Counted from the first letter of the stretch, positions 23,911-32,573 are shown. The stretch is 38,315 bases of DNA from Clostridiales bacterium (GCA_015055735.1 SVHP01000009.1:1-38315); one strand, 5' to 3'. Made by a program: numbers and translations. Notes: generated by a model from the letters alone, not told the origin.

Positions 23911-24705
23911 TTATTCAGTTTTCAATTTGCCGTCCATAAATAGACAAGCGTCTTCTAGGGCTATTCTTTGTTGTTCTCTAATGAACTCATAGAAAAAGCC
24001 GTGTTCCATTTGTGGATAAACCTTCCATTGAGAATCTATACCCATTTGCCTATGCTTATCTACCACCATTTTGGTGTGTTCGCCTGGAAATAAATCTTCT
24101 ATTTCGGCTTCCATAAAAAAAGTTCTAGGGTTAGTTTTATTTATATGATTTTTAAGTGATAATTTTTCGTAAACTTGCTTATTGGTTTGATAATCAACGC
24201 CTGCAATACTTTGCATATCTTTCCAGATTATCTCGTTGATATCTTCACGATAACAAAAATCGATAGGCGTACTTTGAAGTAGAGCGCACTCAGGTTTTAC
24301 CCACTCGTTTACTAGATTGTTTTGTTCGCCGAGTTGGTTAGGCTCGGTATAGGCTAAAAGCGATGCTAAATGTGCGCCTGCCGACTCGCCGTAAACTGCA
24401 ATCTTTAACGGACGGTTGTTCTTCTTTAAGAAAAACACGAAAAGGTCGTAAGCCTCTCTAATATCGGTAAGTTGTTCAAAAGCGTCTTTAGCGTATAGTC
24501 TATAATCGGTAGATGCAACGATATATCCTTTTTCTCTAAACGCCCAAACGATTTTATGTAATCCACCCCTAGACCCTGCTCGCCAACCACCACCGTGAAC
24601 GATAAAAAGGGCTGTGTCTTTAGTAATTTCAGTTGGCTCGAAAATATCTATGGCACGACCTATCACTATGGGATTATCTAGATAAAAACTCTTATACTCA
24701 AACAT
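23911..24705 (-). CDS. Alpha/beta hydrolase, HSL/acetyl-esterase type
   Basis: 264 residues. The oxyanion-hole motif HGGGW lies near residue 38, the nucleophile elbow GESAG near 107, and the catalytic His in QMEHGFF near 240; an acidic residue between them (EAEIEDLFPG) is the likely Asp/Glu. This is the hormone-sensitive-lipase/BD-FAE esterase layout, cytoplasmic, with no signal peptide. The substrate may be a short acyl or carbohydrate ester but cannot be told. Last gene of the long minus-strand run, 16 bp after icd. Confidence 0.87.
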   Translation of the reverse strand: MFEYKSFYLDNPIVIGRAIDIFEPTEITKDTALFIVHGGGWRAGSRGGLHKIVWAFREKGYIVASTDYRLYAKDAFEQLTDIREAYDLFVFFLKKNNRPLKIAVYGESAGAHLASLLAYTEPNQLGEQNNLVNEWVKPECALLQSTPIDFCYREDINEIIWKDMQSIAGVDYQTNKQVYEKLSLKNHINKTNPRTFFMEAEIEDLFPGEHTKMVVDKHRQMGIDSQWKVYPQMEHGFFYEFIREQQRIALEDACLFMDGKLKTE

Positions 24706-24721
24706 AATTACCTAAAAAACT

Positions 24722-25921
24722 CTAAATTCTACTTGCTATTGCAGTCAAGAAATCTTTAGACGATAACTTTTTAGGGGTTACGCCGTCCTTTTTAAACAAG
24801 CCGACTAAATCGCCCGTCATTTCGCCACTTTCGATAGTGTCGATAGTTGCCTTTTCAAGTCTATCGGCAAAGTTCATTAGATCTGGAAGATTATCTAATT
24901 CCCCACGCTTTCTCAAAGCGCCCGACCAAGCGAAAATTGTTGCAACGGGGTTGGTTGAAGTTTGTTCGCCCTTGATATATTTATAGTAATGGCGAGTAAC
25001 CGTACCGTGAGCTGCTTCGTATTCGTAAATTCCGTCAGGCGAAACTAAAACGCTAGTCATCATAGCCAAACTGCCGTAAGCAGTTGCAACCATATCGCTC
25101 ATAACGTCACCGTCGTAATTCTTACAAGCCCAAACGATACCACCTTCGCTACGAACTATTCTTGCAACCACGTCGTCGATAAGGGTGTACATATACTCTA
25201 TGCCAGCCTTTTCAAACTTATCTTTATATTCTTCCAAGTAAACTTGTTCAAAAATTGCCTTAAAGTTTCCGTCGTAAACCTTGCTAATGGTGTCTTTTGT
25301 CGAGAACCATAATGGTAATTTCATATCGAGCGCATAATTAAAGCAAGCCCTAGCAAAACTCTTAATCGACTTGTCGGTGTTGTGCATAGCCATAACCACG
25401 CCGTCGCCGTCAAATTCGTGAATAGTTTTGGTTTGAATATTTCCGTCCTTATCGGTGAACACAAGTTCAGCCTTGCCTACGCCTGCGCTACCGTCAACAG
25501 CCTTATAGATGTCGCCGTATGCGTGACGAGCAATTACGATAGGCTTTTTCCAAGTTGGAATATAAGGGGTTATGCCGTCAACTAGAATAGGCGCTCTAAA
25601 CACCGTTCCGTCAAGCATTGCCCTAATCGTTCCGTTAGGACTTTTGTACATTTTCTTTAAGTTGTATTCTTCAACCCTTTGAGCGTTAGGCGTAATGGTT
25701 GCGCACTTAACTGCAACGCCGTATTTCTTAGTTGCGATTGCGCTGTCCTTTGTCACTTTATCGTCGGTCTTATCCCTTTCAGGAAGACCTAAATCGTAAT
25801 ATTCGGTTTTCAAGTCTACGAAAGGACAAATTAGAATATCTTTTATCCATTGCCACAAAACTCTAGTCATTTCATCGCCGTCCATTTCAACGAGCGGGGT
25901 AATCATTTTAATTTTTTCCAT
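24722..25921 (-). CDS. icd: NADP-type isocitrate dehydrogenase (homodimeric, eukaryote-like)
   Basis: Oxidative decarboxylation of isocitrate to 2-oxoglutarate. The 399-residue protein belongs to the IDH1/IDH2-like subfamily rather than the E. coli type: [15 protein letters not shown] at the N-terminus, substrate loop [19 protein letters not shown], and [11 protein letters not shown] with the cofactor-binding region near residue 305. NADP preference is inferred from subfamily membership. Strong AAAGGAGAG ribosome binding site. It supplies 2-oxoglutarate for glutamate synthesis in organisms with a partial TCA cycle; no other TCA gene is in the window. Confidence 0.96.
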   Translation of the reverse strand: MEKIKMITPLVEMDGDEMTRVLWQWIKDILICPFVDLKTEYYDLGLPERDKTDDKVTKDSAIATKKYGVAVKCATITPNAQRVEEYNLKKMYKSPNGTIRAMLDGTVFRAPILVDGITPYIPTWKKPIVIARHAYGDIYKAVDGSAGVGKAELVFTDKDGNIQTKTIHEFDGDGVVMAMHNTDKSIKSFARACFNYALDMKLPLWFSTKDTISKVYDGNFKAIFEQVYLEEYKDKFEKAGIEYMYTLIDDVVARIVRSEGGIVWACKNYDGDVMSDMVATAYGSLAMMTSVLVSPDGIYEYEAAHGTVTRHYYKYIKGEQTSTNPVATIFAWSGALRKRGELDNLPDLMNFADRLEKATIDTIESGEMTGDLVGLFKKDGVTPKKLSSKDFLTAIASRI

Positions 25922-25971
25922 AAAAACTCTCCTTTGTTTTTCTAAAGTATTTTATCATACTGACAAATATT

Positions 25972-27066
25972 TTACAAGCGTTTTGACCCCTTTGCGCCAA
26001 AACCCATAAGTATTCCCGAATTGTATTCTCTTATAAACGAACAATTTTGCAAATATTCTTTTTCTCCCTGCAAAATAAGGGCTGTAAGCATTTTAGAAAA
26101 ACTCATTAAGGTATCCCCGAACAAATAGTAGGATAACGAACCAGGTACTGAGTTTATTTCGTTAAGATAGACCTTACCGTCACACAAAAAATAGTCTATC
26201 CTAATAACGCCGTTAAAGTTTAAGTTTTGATAAACCTTTTTGGTAATGCCCTTAATTTTATCCGAATATTCCCTATCGATATCGGCGGGAAAAACCCTTT
26301 TTCCACTCTTATATTTATCGTTAAAGGTCAAAAACTCCCCTTTCATAACAGGTTTTTCGCACTCGGAAACTATTAAGTTTTGACCGTCACGGTAAACTGC
26401 GCAGTTAATCTCTGTTAGGTTTTCTAAGCACTTTTCGACTAATGCGCTCTCGCCGTATCTTAAAGCGTAGTTTACTGCGTCTATCAACTCGTTTTTATCG
26501 TCAGCCCTACGAACGCCTATACTTGAGCCTAGTAGATTGGGTTTTACTATCATAGGAAAGCCTATTTTTTGTATAACTTGGTCGATATCTTTAAAATCTT
26601 TTATCAAGACACCTTTAACCGTTGGGATATTAAGCCCCTTCATCACAATTTTGGTAAAATTTTTATCCATGCTAATGCTTGACGCTAACATATCGGGCGA
26701 ACAATATGCTATTCCCGACATTTTTAACACGCCCACTAAACTCCCGTCTTCTCCATTTTCGCCGTGCATACAGTTTATCGCCATAAATATCTTTTCTATC
26801 GGCAACAGTTTCTTGCCTTTTATTTGATAGAGAGTATTGTCCCCGTTTATGACGGTCACTCTCTTTAATTTGCTAAAATCTAATTTTTTATAGTTATCTA
26901 GGTCTAGTAAGCTGTCGCCCGTATACCATACCCCGTCCTTATCGACCAGTATCGGTATTGAATTAAACTTATCCTTTTCTATGGAGTTTACAGTCATAAC
27001 TCCCGTAATCAAAGAAATATCGTGTTCAACCGACCGTCCACCAAAAAACACTGCTACGCTTTTCAT
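25972..27066 (-). CDS. ddl: D-alanine--D-alanine ligase
   Basis: Joins two D-Ala for the peptidoglycan stem peptide. 364 residues with the ATP-grasp layout: VFFGGRSVEHDISLITG at the N-terminus, FPMIVKPNLLGSSIGV with the ATP-binding Lys near residue 174, FNGVIRIDYF and VYLNEINSVPG near the end, which carry the metal ligands. A GGAGGTG site precedes the ATG, and the 5' part of that site pairs into a leader hairpin. It lies downstream of the MurF-like ligase that would use its product, although a palindromic element now separates them. Confidence 0.96.
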   Translation of the reverse strand: MKSVAVFFGGRSVEHDISLITGVMTVNSIEKDKFNSIPILVDKDGVWYTGDSLLDLDNYKKLDFSKLKRVTVINGDNTLYQIKGKKLLPIEKIFMAINCMHGENGEDGSLVGVLKMSGIAYCSPDMLASSISMDKNFTKIVMKGLNIPTVKGVLIKDFKDIDQVIQKIGFPMIVKPNLLGSSIGVRRADDKNELIDAVNYALRYGESALVEKCLENLTEINCAVYRDGQNLIVSECEKPVMKGEFLTFNDKYKSGKRVFPADIDREYSDKIKGITKKVYQNLNFNGVIRIDYFLCDGKVYLNEINSVPGSLSYYLFGDTLMSFSKMLTALILQGEKEYLQNCSFIREYNSGILMGFGAKGSKRL

Positions 27067-27068
27067 TA

Positions 27069-27108
27069 AAAAACACCTCCGCTTAAAATTACCAGCTTTG
27101 GTGTTTTT
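27069..27108 (-). promoter_or_regulatory. Hairpin covering the ddl ribosome binding site
   Basis: Perfect 9-bp arms AAAAACACC and GGTGTTTTT with a 22-nt loop. In the minus-strand mRNA the second arm contains the GGTG of the ddl GGAGGTG site, so folding would mask it. Confidence 0.5.
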
Positions 27109-27147
27109 GATACTTTTTCTTTAGTGTTTGATATTCATTGTTGTTTA

Positions 27148-27439
27148 TAAGGCGACAGAACAAAAAATAACTGATTAGATTTATCGGTTTTACGAGAAAA
27201 ATACAAGAAGAACGAGTTTAAAATATCTCTCACAAAAAATGTTTTACTTTGTAAAAGATTTTTTGTGATAAGGAGCAACCGAACGAGTGGCTTATAGGGT
27301 AAATTTTAATTTGCCCTTTTGCTCTCTTTCGCGTTGCGACGCGGGCGAATACTTGTAAAGTATTTAACCGAGCAATAACACGCAGTAATTCACAGGATTT
27401 TTCCGTAAAAAATTGGTTATTTTTTGTGGCGTAGCCTTA
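27148..27439. repeat. Palindromic MITE-like element between murF and ddl (copy 2)
   Basis: About 292 bp without a gene. The terminal inverted repeats match at about 23 of 29 positions (TAAGGCGACAGAACAAAAAA at the left; the right end is the inverse of TAAGGCTACGCCACAAAAAA). Inside are further palindromes, including CACAAAAAATGTTTTAC with its near-inverse (27231-27268), GGGTAAATTTTAATTTGCCC, CGCGTTGCGACGCG and ATACTTGTAAAGTAT. The left 50 bp are shared with 19781-19859. No transposase is encoded, so mobility would need a partner elsewhere. Confidence 0.78.
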
Positions 27440-27440
27440 A

Positions 27441-29117
27441 TTAGTTATAGTTGTCAGGCAAGTCGTTTTCAAAGAGTACGATATCGCCTTCTTGTAATAT
27501 TTCGTTAAGCATAGCGTTACCTTTGTTTAGGCTTTTAGCAAACTTAACGTTGTTTCTATCCATACCACCGTCCAAAAGGCCTTTAATTAACATTTCGGCG
27601 TTATGCCTACCTATAACGAACACTAAGTCAGCGTGGGTTGCTAATTTCTTACCGAACTTATAGTTGACTAGGTTTTCAACCTTGCCAAGTTCAATTAGTC
27701 CAGGCGTTAAAACGATTTTTCTACCCTTAAAGTTGTCTAGAACGCTTATCGCTGCGTCAATACCTGCTTCGTTAGAGTTATAGCTATCGTCGATTATTAT
27801 TATATTCTTATTGTTAGGTAAAAGTTCGAGTCTATGTCCGATAGACTGAAGTCTACCTATTCCAACGGCTATTTCTTTTGGCGTTAAGCCTAGTTTATAA
27901 GCCATAGCGCTGGCTAAACAAATATTGCTTACACTGTGAGAGCCTAGTAAAACGGTCGAACATTTCATAGGCTCGTTATCGCCTATTATAAGATTAAAGG
28001 TCGTACCCCTAGCGTCCATAACGATATCGGTCGCCTTAACTAAATTGTTATCGTCCGACTGACCTGCTAAATACTTTTCGCCCTTGTATTTATCGAATAA
28101 AAGTTTAGAATTATCGTTATCCGAAGAAAATATTGCAACGCCACCTTCTTCCAAATTTTCAAACAGTTCAAACTTGGTATCCATAGTAGTTTCTATCTTG
28201 CCGAAGGTTTGCAAATGCTGATTATTTACCCCTGTCAAAATGCCGTATTTAGGTCTAACGATTTTTGCTAATTCCTTAATGTCGCCCTTTTGCCTTGCGC
28301 CCATTTCGGCAATAAACACGTCGTGAGTGCTATCTAGATTTTGCACGGTCTTAGATATGCCTAGTGGCGTGTTAAAGGAACTTGGGGTTGCCAGAACTCT
28401 ATACTTTTGACTAAGTATTGTCTTTAATATTTCCTTTACGCTAGTTTTTGCAAAACTTCCCGTTATGCCTATTTTTATTACCGACGATTTGTTTAACTTT
28501 TCTATGGCTTGCCTTATGTATTCTTTTCTGATAGACGACTCCAACGGCTCGTTAATACAATAGGCTAAAAACAAGATAAACGGTATTAAAATAGGTAAAA
28601 CGCAAAGAAATGCAAATCTTAAAATCGCAAACACTTCGCTTTGAATAATATATGCTAAATAGGTAAATAAAATTATCAAACCAAAGTTTATTGCTATTAG
28701 TAAAATTATATAGGTTATGGAAAGCCTTATAATTCTCGCCGTCTTTCGTAGTGGTACTTTTGCATTTATACTGCTCTCCGACTTAATGTATAACATAGAA
28801 AACATGATATATGACGCAAATCCCAAATATGACCCAACGTTTTGCCCTAACATTTGAATAAAGGTCATGTTTAGCACGCAAAAAAAGAGTAGCGCTAGCA
28901 TACATAAAAGCATTAACCTTGACATATACGGATTGGTCTTGCTGTTTATCCACTCGAAATAGCGCTTTGGTCTATAAGAGCATTGTTGCAATACCAAAAT
29001 AAACTTCATCGACGCAAAAAAGAGAAATAAAGCGTTAGTGATGCTAATTAAAGCGAATAATAAAATTTGGTCGCCTTCTAATAGTTGGCTAAAATCTTGT
29101 ACTCCGATAGGAAACAT
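27441..29117 (-). CDS. Membrane-anchored MurF-like Mur ligase
   Basis: 558 residues. The first 200 form a membrane domain with about five hydrophobic helices; the remainder is a Mur ligase with P-loop IGITGSFAKTSVKE near residue 218, the central-domain motif EMGARQKGDI near 269, ATP-site HSVSNICLASAMA, and the C-terminal DDSYNSNEAG typical of MurF. MurF adds D-Ala-D-Ala to UDP-MurNAc-tripeptide, consistent with the nearby ddl. An N-terminal membrane domain is not part of the classical soluble MurF. The ATG lies 2 bp after the hydrolase stop; the nearest AAAGGAG is about 18 nt upstream, so coupling to upstream translation is likely. Confidence 0.9.
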   Translation of the reverse strand: MFPIGVQDFSQLLEGDQILLFALISITNALFLFFASMKFILVLQQCSYRPKRYFEWINSKTNPYMSRLMLLCMLALLFFCVLNMTFIQMLGQNVGSYLGFASYIMFSMLYIKSESSINAKVPLRKTARIIRLSITYIILLIAINFGLIILFTYLAYIIQSEVFAILRFAFLCVLPILIPFILFLAYCINEPLESSIRKEYIRQAIEKLNKSSVIKIGITGSFAKTSVKEILKTILSQKYRVLATPSSFNTPLGISKTVQNLDSTHDVFIAEMGARQKGDIKELAKIVRPKYGILTGVNNQHLQTFGKIETTMDTKFELFENLEEGGVAIFSSDNDNSKLLFDKYKGEKYLAGQSDDNNLVKATDIVMDARGTTFNLIIGDNEPMKCSTVLLGSHSVSNICLASAMAYKLGLTPKEIAVGIGRLQSIGHRLELLPNNKNIIIIDDSYNSNEAGIDAAISVLDNFKGRKIVLTPGLIELGKVENLVNYKFGKKLATHADLVFVIGRHNAEMLIKGLLDGGMDRNNVKFAKSLNKGNAMLNEILQEGDIVLFENDLPDNYN

Positions 29118-29121
29118 ATTG

Positions 29122-29829
29122 TTAAGAGAGTAAAAACTCCTTTACCTCCATGCTGAATTTGATGGGCTTATCTAAAAAGCAAAAATGCCCTACGCCATCG
29201 TATATTGATAACTTGCTATTCTTGATGCCTAAATTTAGTCTTTTGGCTAGATATATAGGCACTTCTTTATCGCCTTTTCCGTGTATGATAAGCGTTTTAT
29301 TTTCTATCTCAGCTAAATAGCAGTCCAAATGTTCGTTTACTATTAACTTAAAACTCTCTCTCATAACGGGCGACAGTGCCAAATAATCCTTTGAATAGCA
29401 CATTTTAAGGCGTTCCTTATTGAAAAATGGTTTAAGCACCCTAAAAGCCGTTTTCTTTACGGCTTTTTTTAGCGTGGTTTTTGCTTTAAGCCCTGCGCAC
29501 CCCGTCAAAACGAGTTTATTAAACTGTAATTTCTTAGTCGCCACGCCCTTTAACACTATTCGTCCACCGAACGAGTGGGCAACTACGTCGGGATTAACTA
29601 TCCCGTTTTTGTCCATATATTCTCTAACTTCTAAAATATATTCGTCGAGAGAATAAGGGTATTCCATATCAGTATTTTGCCCAAAACCTTTTAAGTCGGG
29701 CGCAAACACTTCAAAATCTCTACCTAAATAGTCTAGTTGATGATAAAAACTTTTACCAAAAGATTGATATCCGTGCAAAAATAGAATTTGCTTACTCTTT
29801 TGTGAAAAACCTTTTTGTAGTTTTTCTAT
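29122..29829 (-). CDS. Alpha/beta hydrolase, possible non-canonical AUA start
   Basis: An alpha/beta hydrolase with oxyanion loop LHGYQSFG, nucleophile elbow AHSFGG and late catalytic residues HGKGDKEVP (Asp) and GVGHFCF (His). A TTG at 29778 would remove the beta-strand before the oxyanion loop (KQILFLHG). Reading upstream, the frame stays open with plausible residues, and AAAGGAG (29844-29838) lies 8 nt before an ATA at 29829. No ATG, GTG or other TTG is available in that stretch. I therefore place the start at 29829 (235 residues), 2 bp after the rimI stop, and treat TTG 29778 as the fallback. The substrate is unknown. Confidence 0.75.
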   Translation of the reverse strand: MEKLQKGFSQKSKQILFLHGYQSFGKSFYHQLDYLGRDFEVFAPDLKGFGQNTDMEYPYSLDEYILEVREYMDKNGIVNPDVVAHSFGGRIVLKGVATKKLQFNKLVLTGCAGLKAKTTLKKAVKKTAFRVLKPFFNKERLKMCYSKDYLALSPVMRESFKLIVNEHLDCYLAEIENKTLIIHGKGDKEVPIYLAKRLNLGIKNSKLSIYDGVGHFCFLDKPIKFSMEVKEFLLS

Positions 29830-29831
29830 TT

Positions 29832-30260
29832 TTATATCTCCTTTGCCATAACTACGGCGTCTTCATTGTCGCTATAATACTTTTTGCGTATAGAAATCTC
29901 ACTATATCCGTTTTGGCTATATAAATTTCTTGCAGGCGTATTAGACACTCTAACTTCCAAAAATATCTTTTCTATGCCCAATGTTTTTAAGTGGTTTTCA
30001 GAAAATTCAAGTAGTTCTTTTGCATACCCCTTATTCCTAAACGCCTTATCCACCACTATACCTTCGATATCGGCGTCAAACTGCGTGGTAGAAATGGTAA
30101 TAACTGCCACTAGCCTTTGCTCTATCTTTTTTGCAATCGCCAAAAATCTACCATTAAGAAAGGCGCTCTCTAGCATGTTTTTATTCCAGCCGTCCGAAAA
30201 GTTGCCGTCGTATAGGTCTAAAATTTGGCTGATATCATTTTTTGACAAAAACTCTATCAT
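29832..30260 (-). CDS. rimI: Ribosomal protein S18-alanine N-acetyltransferase (GNAT)
   Basis: 142 residues with the GNAT fold: acetyl-CoA-binding motif FRNKGYAKELLEFSE near residues 77-91, and the RimI-typical FLEVRVSNTPARNLYSQNGY after it. RimI acetylates the N-terminus of ribosomal protein S18; in Firmicutes it is regularly found next to tsaB and tsaE, as here. The ATG shares one base with the tsaB stop (TAATG). Confidence 0.9.
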   Translation of the reverse strand: MIEFLSKNDISQILDLYDGNFSDGWNKNMLESAFLNGRFLAIAKKIEQRLVAVITISTTQFDADIEGIVVDKAFRNKGYAKELLEFSENHLKTLGIEKIFLEVRVSNTPARNLYSQNGYSEISIRKKYYSDNEDAVVMAKEI

Positions 30261-30868
30261 TATCTACCTTCTTCAGCCTGACTTTTTCTAACGTATAACG
30301 GATTAAGGCTTTCTATATCGGTAGTTACTTTGTCTAAATTTTCCTTTATTGCAATTTCCAAGCCTTTCAAAATATCCACCTTTTTAACGCTTAAGCCTTG
30401 AATATCGTCAAGACTTACCACGGTATAACCTGTCGCTAACTCTAAAAGTTGGTCCTTTAATATATAGTTTGGCGAATAGATAACCTTGCCGTTTTCATAA
30501 CCACAAACGTAAAAGCCGTTATGCTTAGCGTCGATAACAGCCAAAACTTTACCACTATTTATATTGTATGCTAAAGTATCAAAAGAAGTTATAGATAAGC
30601 ACGGTTTATTAAATGCAAAACACAAGGCTTTGACGGTAGATACCCCTATCCTTATGCCCGTAAACGAGCCAGCACCCACCACTGCCGAAAAAAAGTCGGC
30701 TTTTTTTAGGTCGAAATCGTGCTCTAAACAAAGGCGTTCTAGTTTTGGCATAAGGTTTACAGAATGGTTTACTCCACACTCACTGTCAAAATACCAGTGC
30801 GAAACGCCGTCCTTACAAATTAGTATGGTTAAGTTTTTACCACTCGTATCAATGGCTAGATAATTCAT
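30260..30868 (-). CDS. tsaB: t6A biosynthesis protein TsaB (inactive TsaD paralogue)
   Basis: 202 residues of ASKHA fold: LAIDTSGKNLTILI at the N-terminus and GAGSFTGIRIGVSTVKALC near residues 65-84, the family signature. TsaB is the scaffold partner of TsaD in making the universal tRNA modification t6A at A37 of ANN-decoding tRNAs. It overlaps the tsaE stop by 4 bp (ATGA). tsaD itself is not in the window. Confidence 0.94.
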   Translation of the reverse strand: MNYLAIDTSGKNLTILICKDGVSHWYFDSECGVNHSVNLMPKLERLCLEHDFDLKKADFFSAVVGAGSFTGIRIGVSTVKALCFAFNKPCLSITSFDTLAYNINSGKVLAVIDAKHNGFYVCGYENGKVIYSPNYILKDQLLELATGYTVVSLDDIQGLSVKKVDILKGLEIAIKENLDKVTTDIESLNPLYVRKSQAEEGR

Positions 30869-31260
30869 AAAATAATCCTTCTCGAATTTTCATCAATTTT
30901 TTGTATGTTTACTATTTTTACCTTATCGGGCAAAACGTCGCTAATATTTTCAGCCCACTCGATAATGCAAATATTATCGCCGTTAAAATAGTCTGTAAGC
31001 CCAAGCATCACGGCATCTTCGCCACAAGACAGTCTATAACAGTCGTAATGGTACAAAAAATTGCCGTATACGTTAAGATATGCGTAAGTCGGGCTTGTGA
31101 CACCGTCCAAATTAAAATACTTGGCTAAACCTTTAGTAAAAGCAGTCTTTCCTGCCCCTAAATCACCGTTTAATATCACAACGTCCCCTTTAGTTAAGGT
31201 TTTAGCATATTCGAAAGCAATTTCTTGCGTTTGTTTCTCGCTCTTTGAAATATATTCCAT
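30865..31260 (-). CDS. tsaE: t6A biosynthesis ATPase TsaE
   Basis: 131 residues. The Walker A motif GDLGAGKTAFTKGL is near residue 32; the family motif SPTYAYLNVY and the later YHYDCYRL and IIEWAENI follow in order. TsaE is the ATPase that resets the TsaB-TsaD complex during t6A synthesis. It starts 3 bp after the ribU stop, with a weak AAGAGAA site, so it depends on the upstream transcript. Confidence 0.95.
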   Translation of the reverse strand: MEYISKSEKQTQEIAFEYAKTLTKGDVVILNGDLGAGKTAFTKGLAKYFNLDGVTSPTYAYLNVYGNFLYHYDCYRLSCGEDAVMLGLTDYFNGDNICIIEWAENISDVLPDKVKIVNIQKIDENSRRIIL

Positions 31261-31263
31261 AAC

Positions 31264-31869
31264 TTAAATTCTCTTTATAAACCCCGATAATCGTTTGTAT
31301 AATATTATGGTTATAAGGCTAACGGCAACCGACTTTATTAGATTAAACAGCAATATAAAATACCAAACCGAATTAAAAACATCTTGAGCCTTATCGCCCA
31401 TATATAGTGGAAAATTGACGAACCTATTTGCTAAAAGTGACAAAATCACTTGAACTACACACCCTAAAAGTAAGGTTAAAACTACCGTCTTAATGCCTTT
31501 TCTATACATATACACAAGCGTAGGTATCAAAATGTAGCCCGAAATAACTATAAAGTTAGCGATTTCGCCAACGCCACCCGTTGAGCTTTTAGTGATAAAG
31601 CACACGAATTCCTTAACGGCACAAACGCCAAGTCCAAAAGGTAGCCCAAACATAAACCCTGCAAGTAGTATAAAAACTGCCGAAAAATCGAGTTTTAGAA
31701 AGGGCGTTGCAGGAAAAATAGGGAATTCAAACATCGAAACGACGTAGGCTAACGCAGCAAACACTGCCGTACCCACTATCCTTTTGGTGTATGACATATT
31801 GTTCTTAATCGGCTTTTTTTGGCAATTTGTTAATTCTTGGCTTTGTAAATGGTTATTTTTATCTTTCAT
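31264..31869 (-). CDS. ribU: Riboflavin ECF transporter S component
   Basis: 201 residues from the ATG at 31869, chosen because the longer frame reads into the FMN riboswitch region. A short polar N-terminus is followed by about six hydrophobic helices; family signatures include LDFSAVFILLAGFMFG and VKEFVCFITKSS. RibU binds riboflavin at the membrane and works with the ECF energising module, which is encoded elsewhere. Its control by an FMN riboswitch directly upstream confirms the substrate. Confidence 0.93.
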   Translation of the reverse strand: MKDKNNHLQSQELTNCQKKPIKNNMSYTKRIVGTAVFAALAYVVSMFEFPIFPATPFLKLDFSAVFILLAGFMFGLPFGLGVCAVKEFVCFITKSSTGGVGEIANFIVISGYILIPTLVYMYRKGIKTVVLTLLLGCVVQVILSLLANRFVNFPLYMGDKAQDVFNSVWYFILLFNLIKSVAVSLITIILYKRLSGFIKRI

Positions 31870-31876
31870 AAAACAT

Positions 31877-31900
31877 ACGCCCCTTTTTTCTTCGGGGCGT
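31877..31900 (-). promoter_or_regulatory. Hairpin masking the ribU ribosome binding site
   Basis: A 7-bp GC-rich stem, ACGCCCC/GGGGCGT, with a 10-nt loop. The only Shine-Dalgarno-like sequence before the ribU ATG, AAAGGGG, overlaps the 3' arm. It is not followed by a T run, so it fits a translational expression platform for the riboswitch. Confidence 0.55.
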
Positions 31901-31947
31901 GCTTTACACAAGTTAAGACTAAAGCGCATAACTTTAGCCAAAAAACT

Positions 31948-32055
31948 CTATTTCCATCCGGACTATACCGTCGGTCAAGGAATTTCACCTTGTCGGCGCT
32001 TAAAAAAGCGTTAGCAGACTTTACTGCCGGTGGAGAATTTCACTCCGCCCCAAAG
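31948..32055 (-). ncRNA. FMN riboswitch (RFN element)
   Basis: The minus strand carries the conserved RFN blocks in order: GGGGCGGAGTGAAATTCTCC, CACCGGCAGTAAAG, AAGGTGAAATTCCTTGACC, and CGACGGTATAGTCCGGATGG, with a variable arm (AACGCTTTTTTAAGCG) between them and an A/T-rich P1 stem. It binds FMN and should reduce ribU expression when flavin is plentiful. It lies 79 nt before the ribU start. Confidence 0.96.
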
Positions 32056-32078
32056 AATTTTTTATTTAATTTTATTTG

Positions 32079-32107
32079 ATTATAATACTATTTTTATTAT
32101 TTGTAAA
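32079..32107 (-). promoter_or_regulatory. Promoter upstream of the FMN riboswitch
   Basis: Minus-strand -35 TTTACA (32107-32102), 17-nt spacer, -10 TATAAT (32084-32079). Confidence 0.7.
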
Positions 32108-32238
32108 GCCTTTTTTGGTACATTTTAAGCACGGCCTTTTTTAATAAACAAATGGCTTGTGATAAAATATCTTATTTTACAACAAATACTTTCAGTTTTT
32201 AATATTTTTCTTATGCTAGACTTTTGGTAGGTGAAATT

Positions 32239-32526
32239 ATGCAAAATCTTTTAGTATCTTTTTTCAATGGTTTTTTATCGACCATATTTCTCTTTATATT
32301 AAGTGGTGTAATAGTAATCGGCGCAAAAGCCATACAAATTTACCTAAAAGAGTTATTTCCAAAACCTGAATTGCCCCAACAGCCTATCGAACAGCCACCG
32401 ACTCCCCCAAAAGAACAGCCTAAAAAACGAAGTCCTAGAAAAAAACCTTCAAAGTCTAGCGCTGTAATTAAAAGCATTGAAATAGACCCTAAACAAGTGG
32501 ATAGGATTTACGTCAAAAAAGGTTAA
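32239..32526 (+). CDS. Small single-pass membrane protein with Pro/Lys-rich tail
   Basis: 95 residues from the ATG at 32239, with AGGTGA 6 nt upstream. One hydrophobic helix (about residues 8-32) is followed by a Pro-rich, then Lys/Arg-rich linker (PPTPPKEQPKKRSPRKKP) and a short conserved-looking C-terminus (SIEIDPKQVDRIYVKKG). I do not recognise the family. The basic tail after the helix suggests an N-out, C-in orientation. It is a single gene, convergent with rsfS. Confidence 0.68.
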   Translation: MQNLLVSFFNGFLSTIFLFILSGVIVIGAKAIQIYLKELFPKPELPQQPIEQPPTPPKEQPKKRSPRKKPSKSSAVIKSIEIDPKQVDRIYVKKG

Positions 32527-32573
32527 GACCTTTTTATAAATTTATAGTATTATTAACTAACCGAAAGTTTTAA

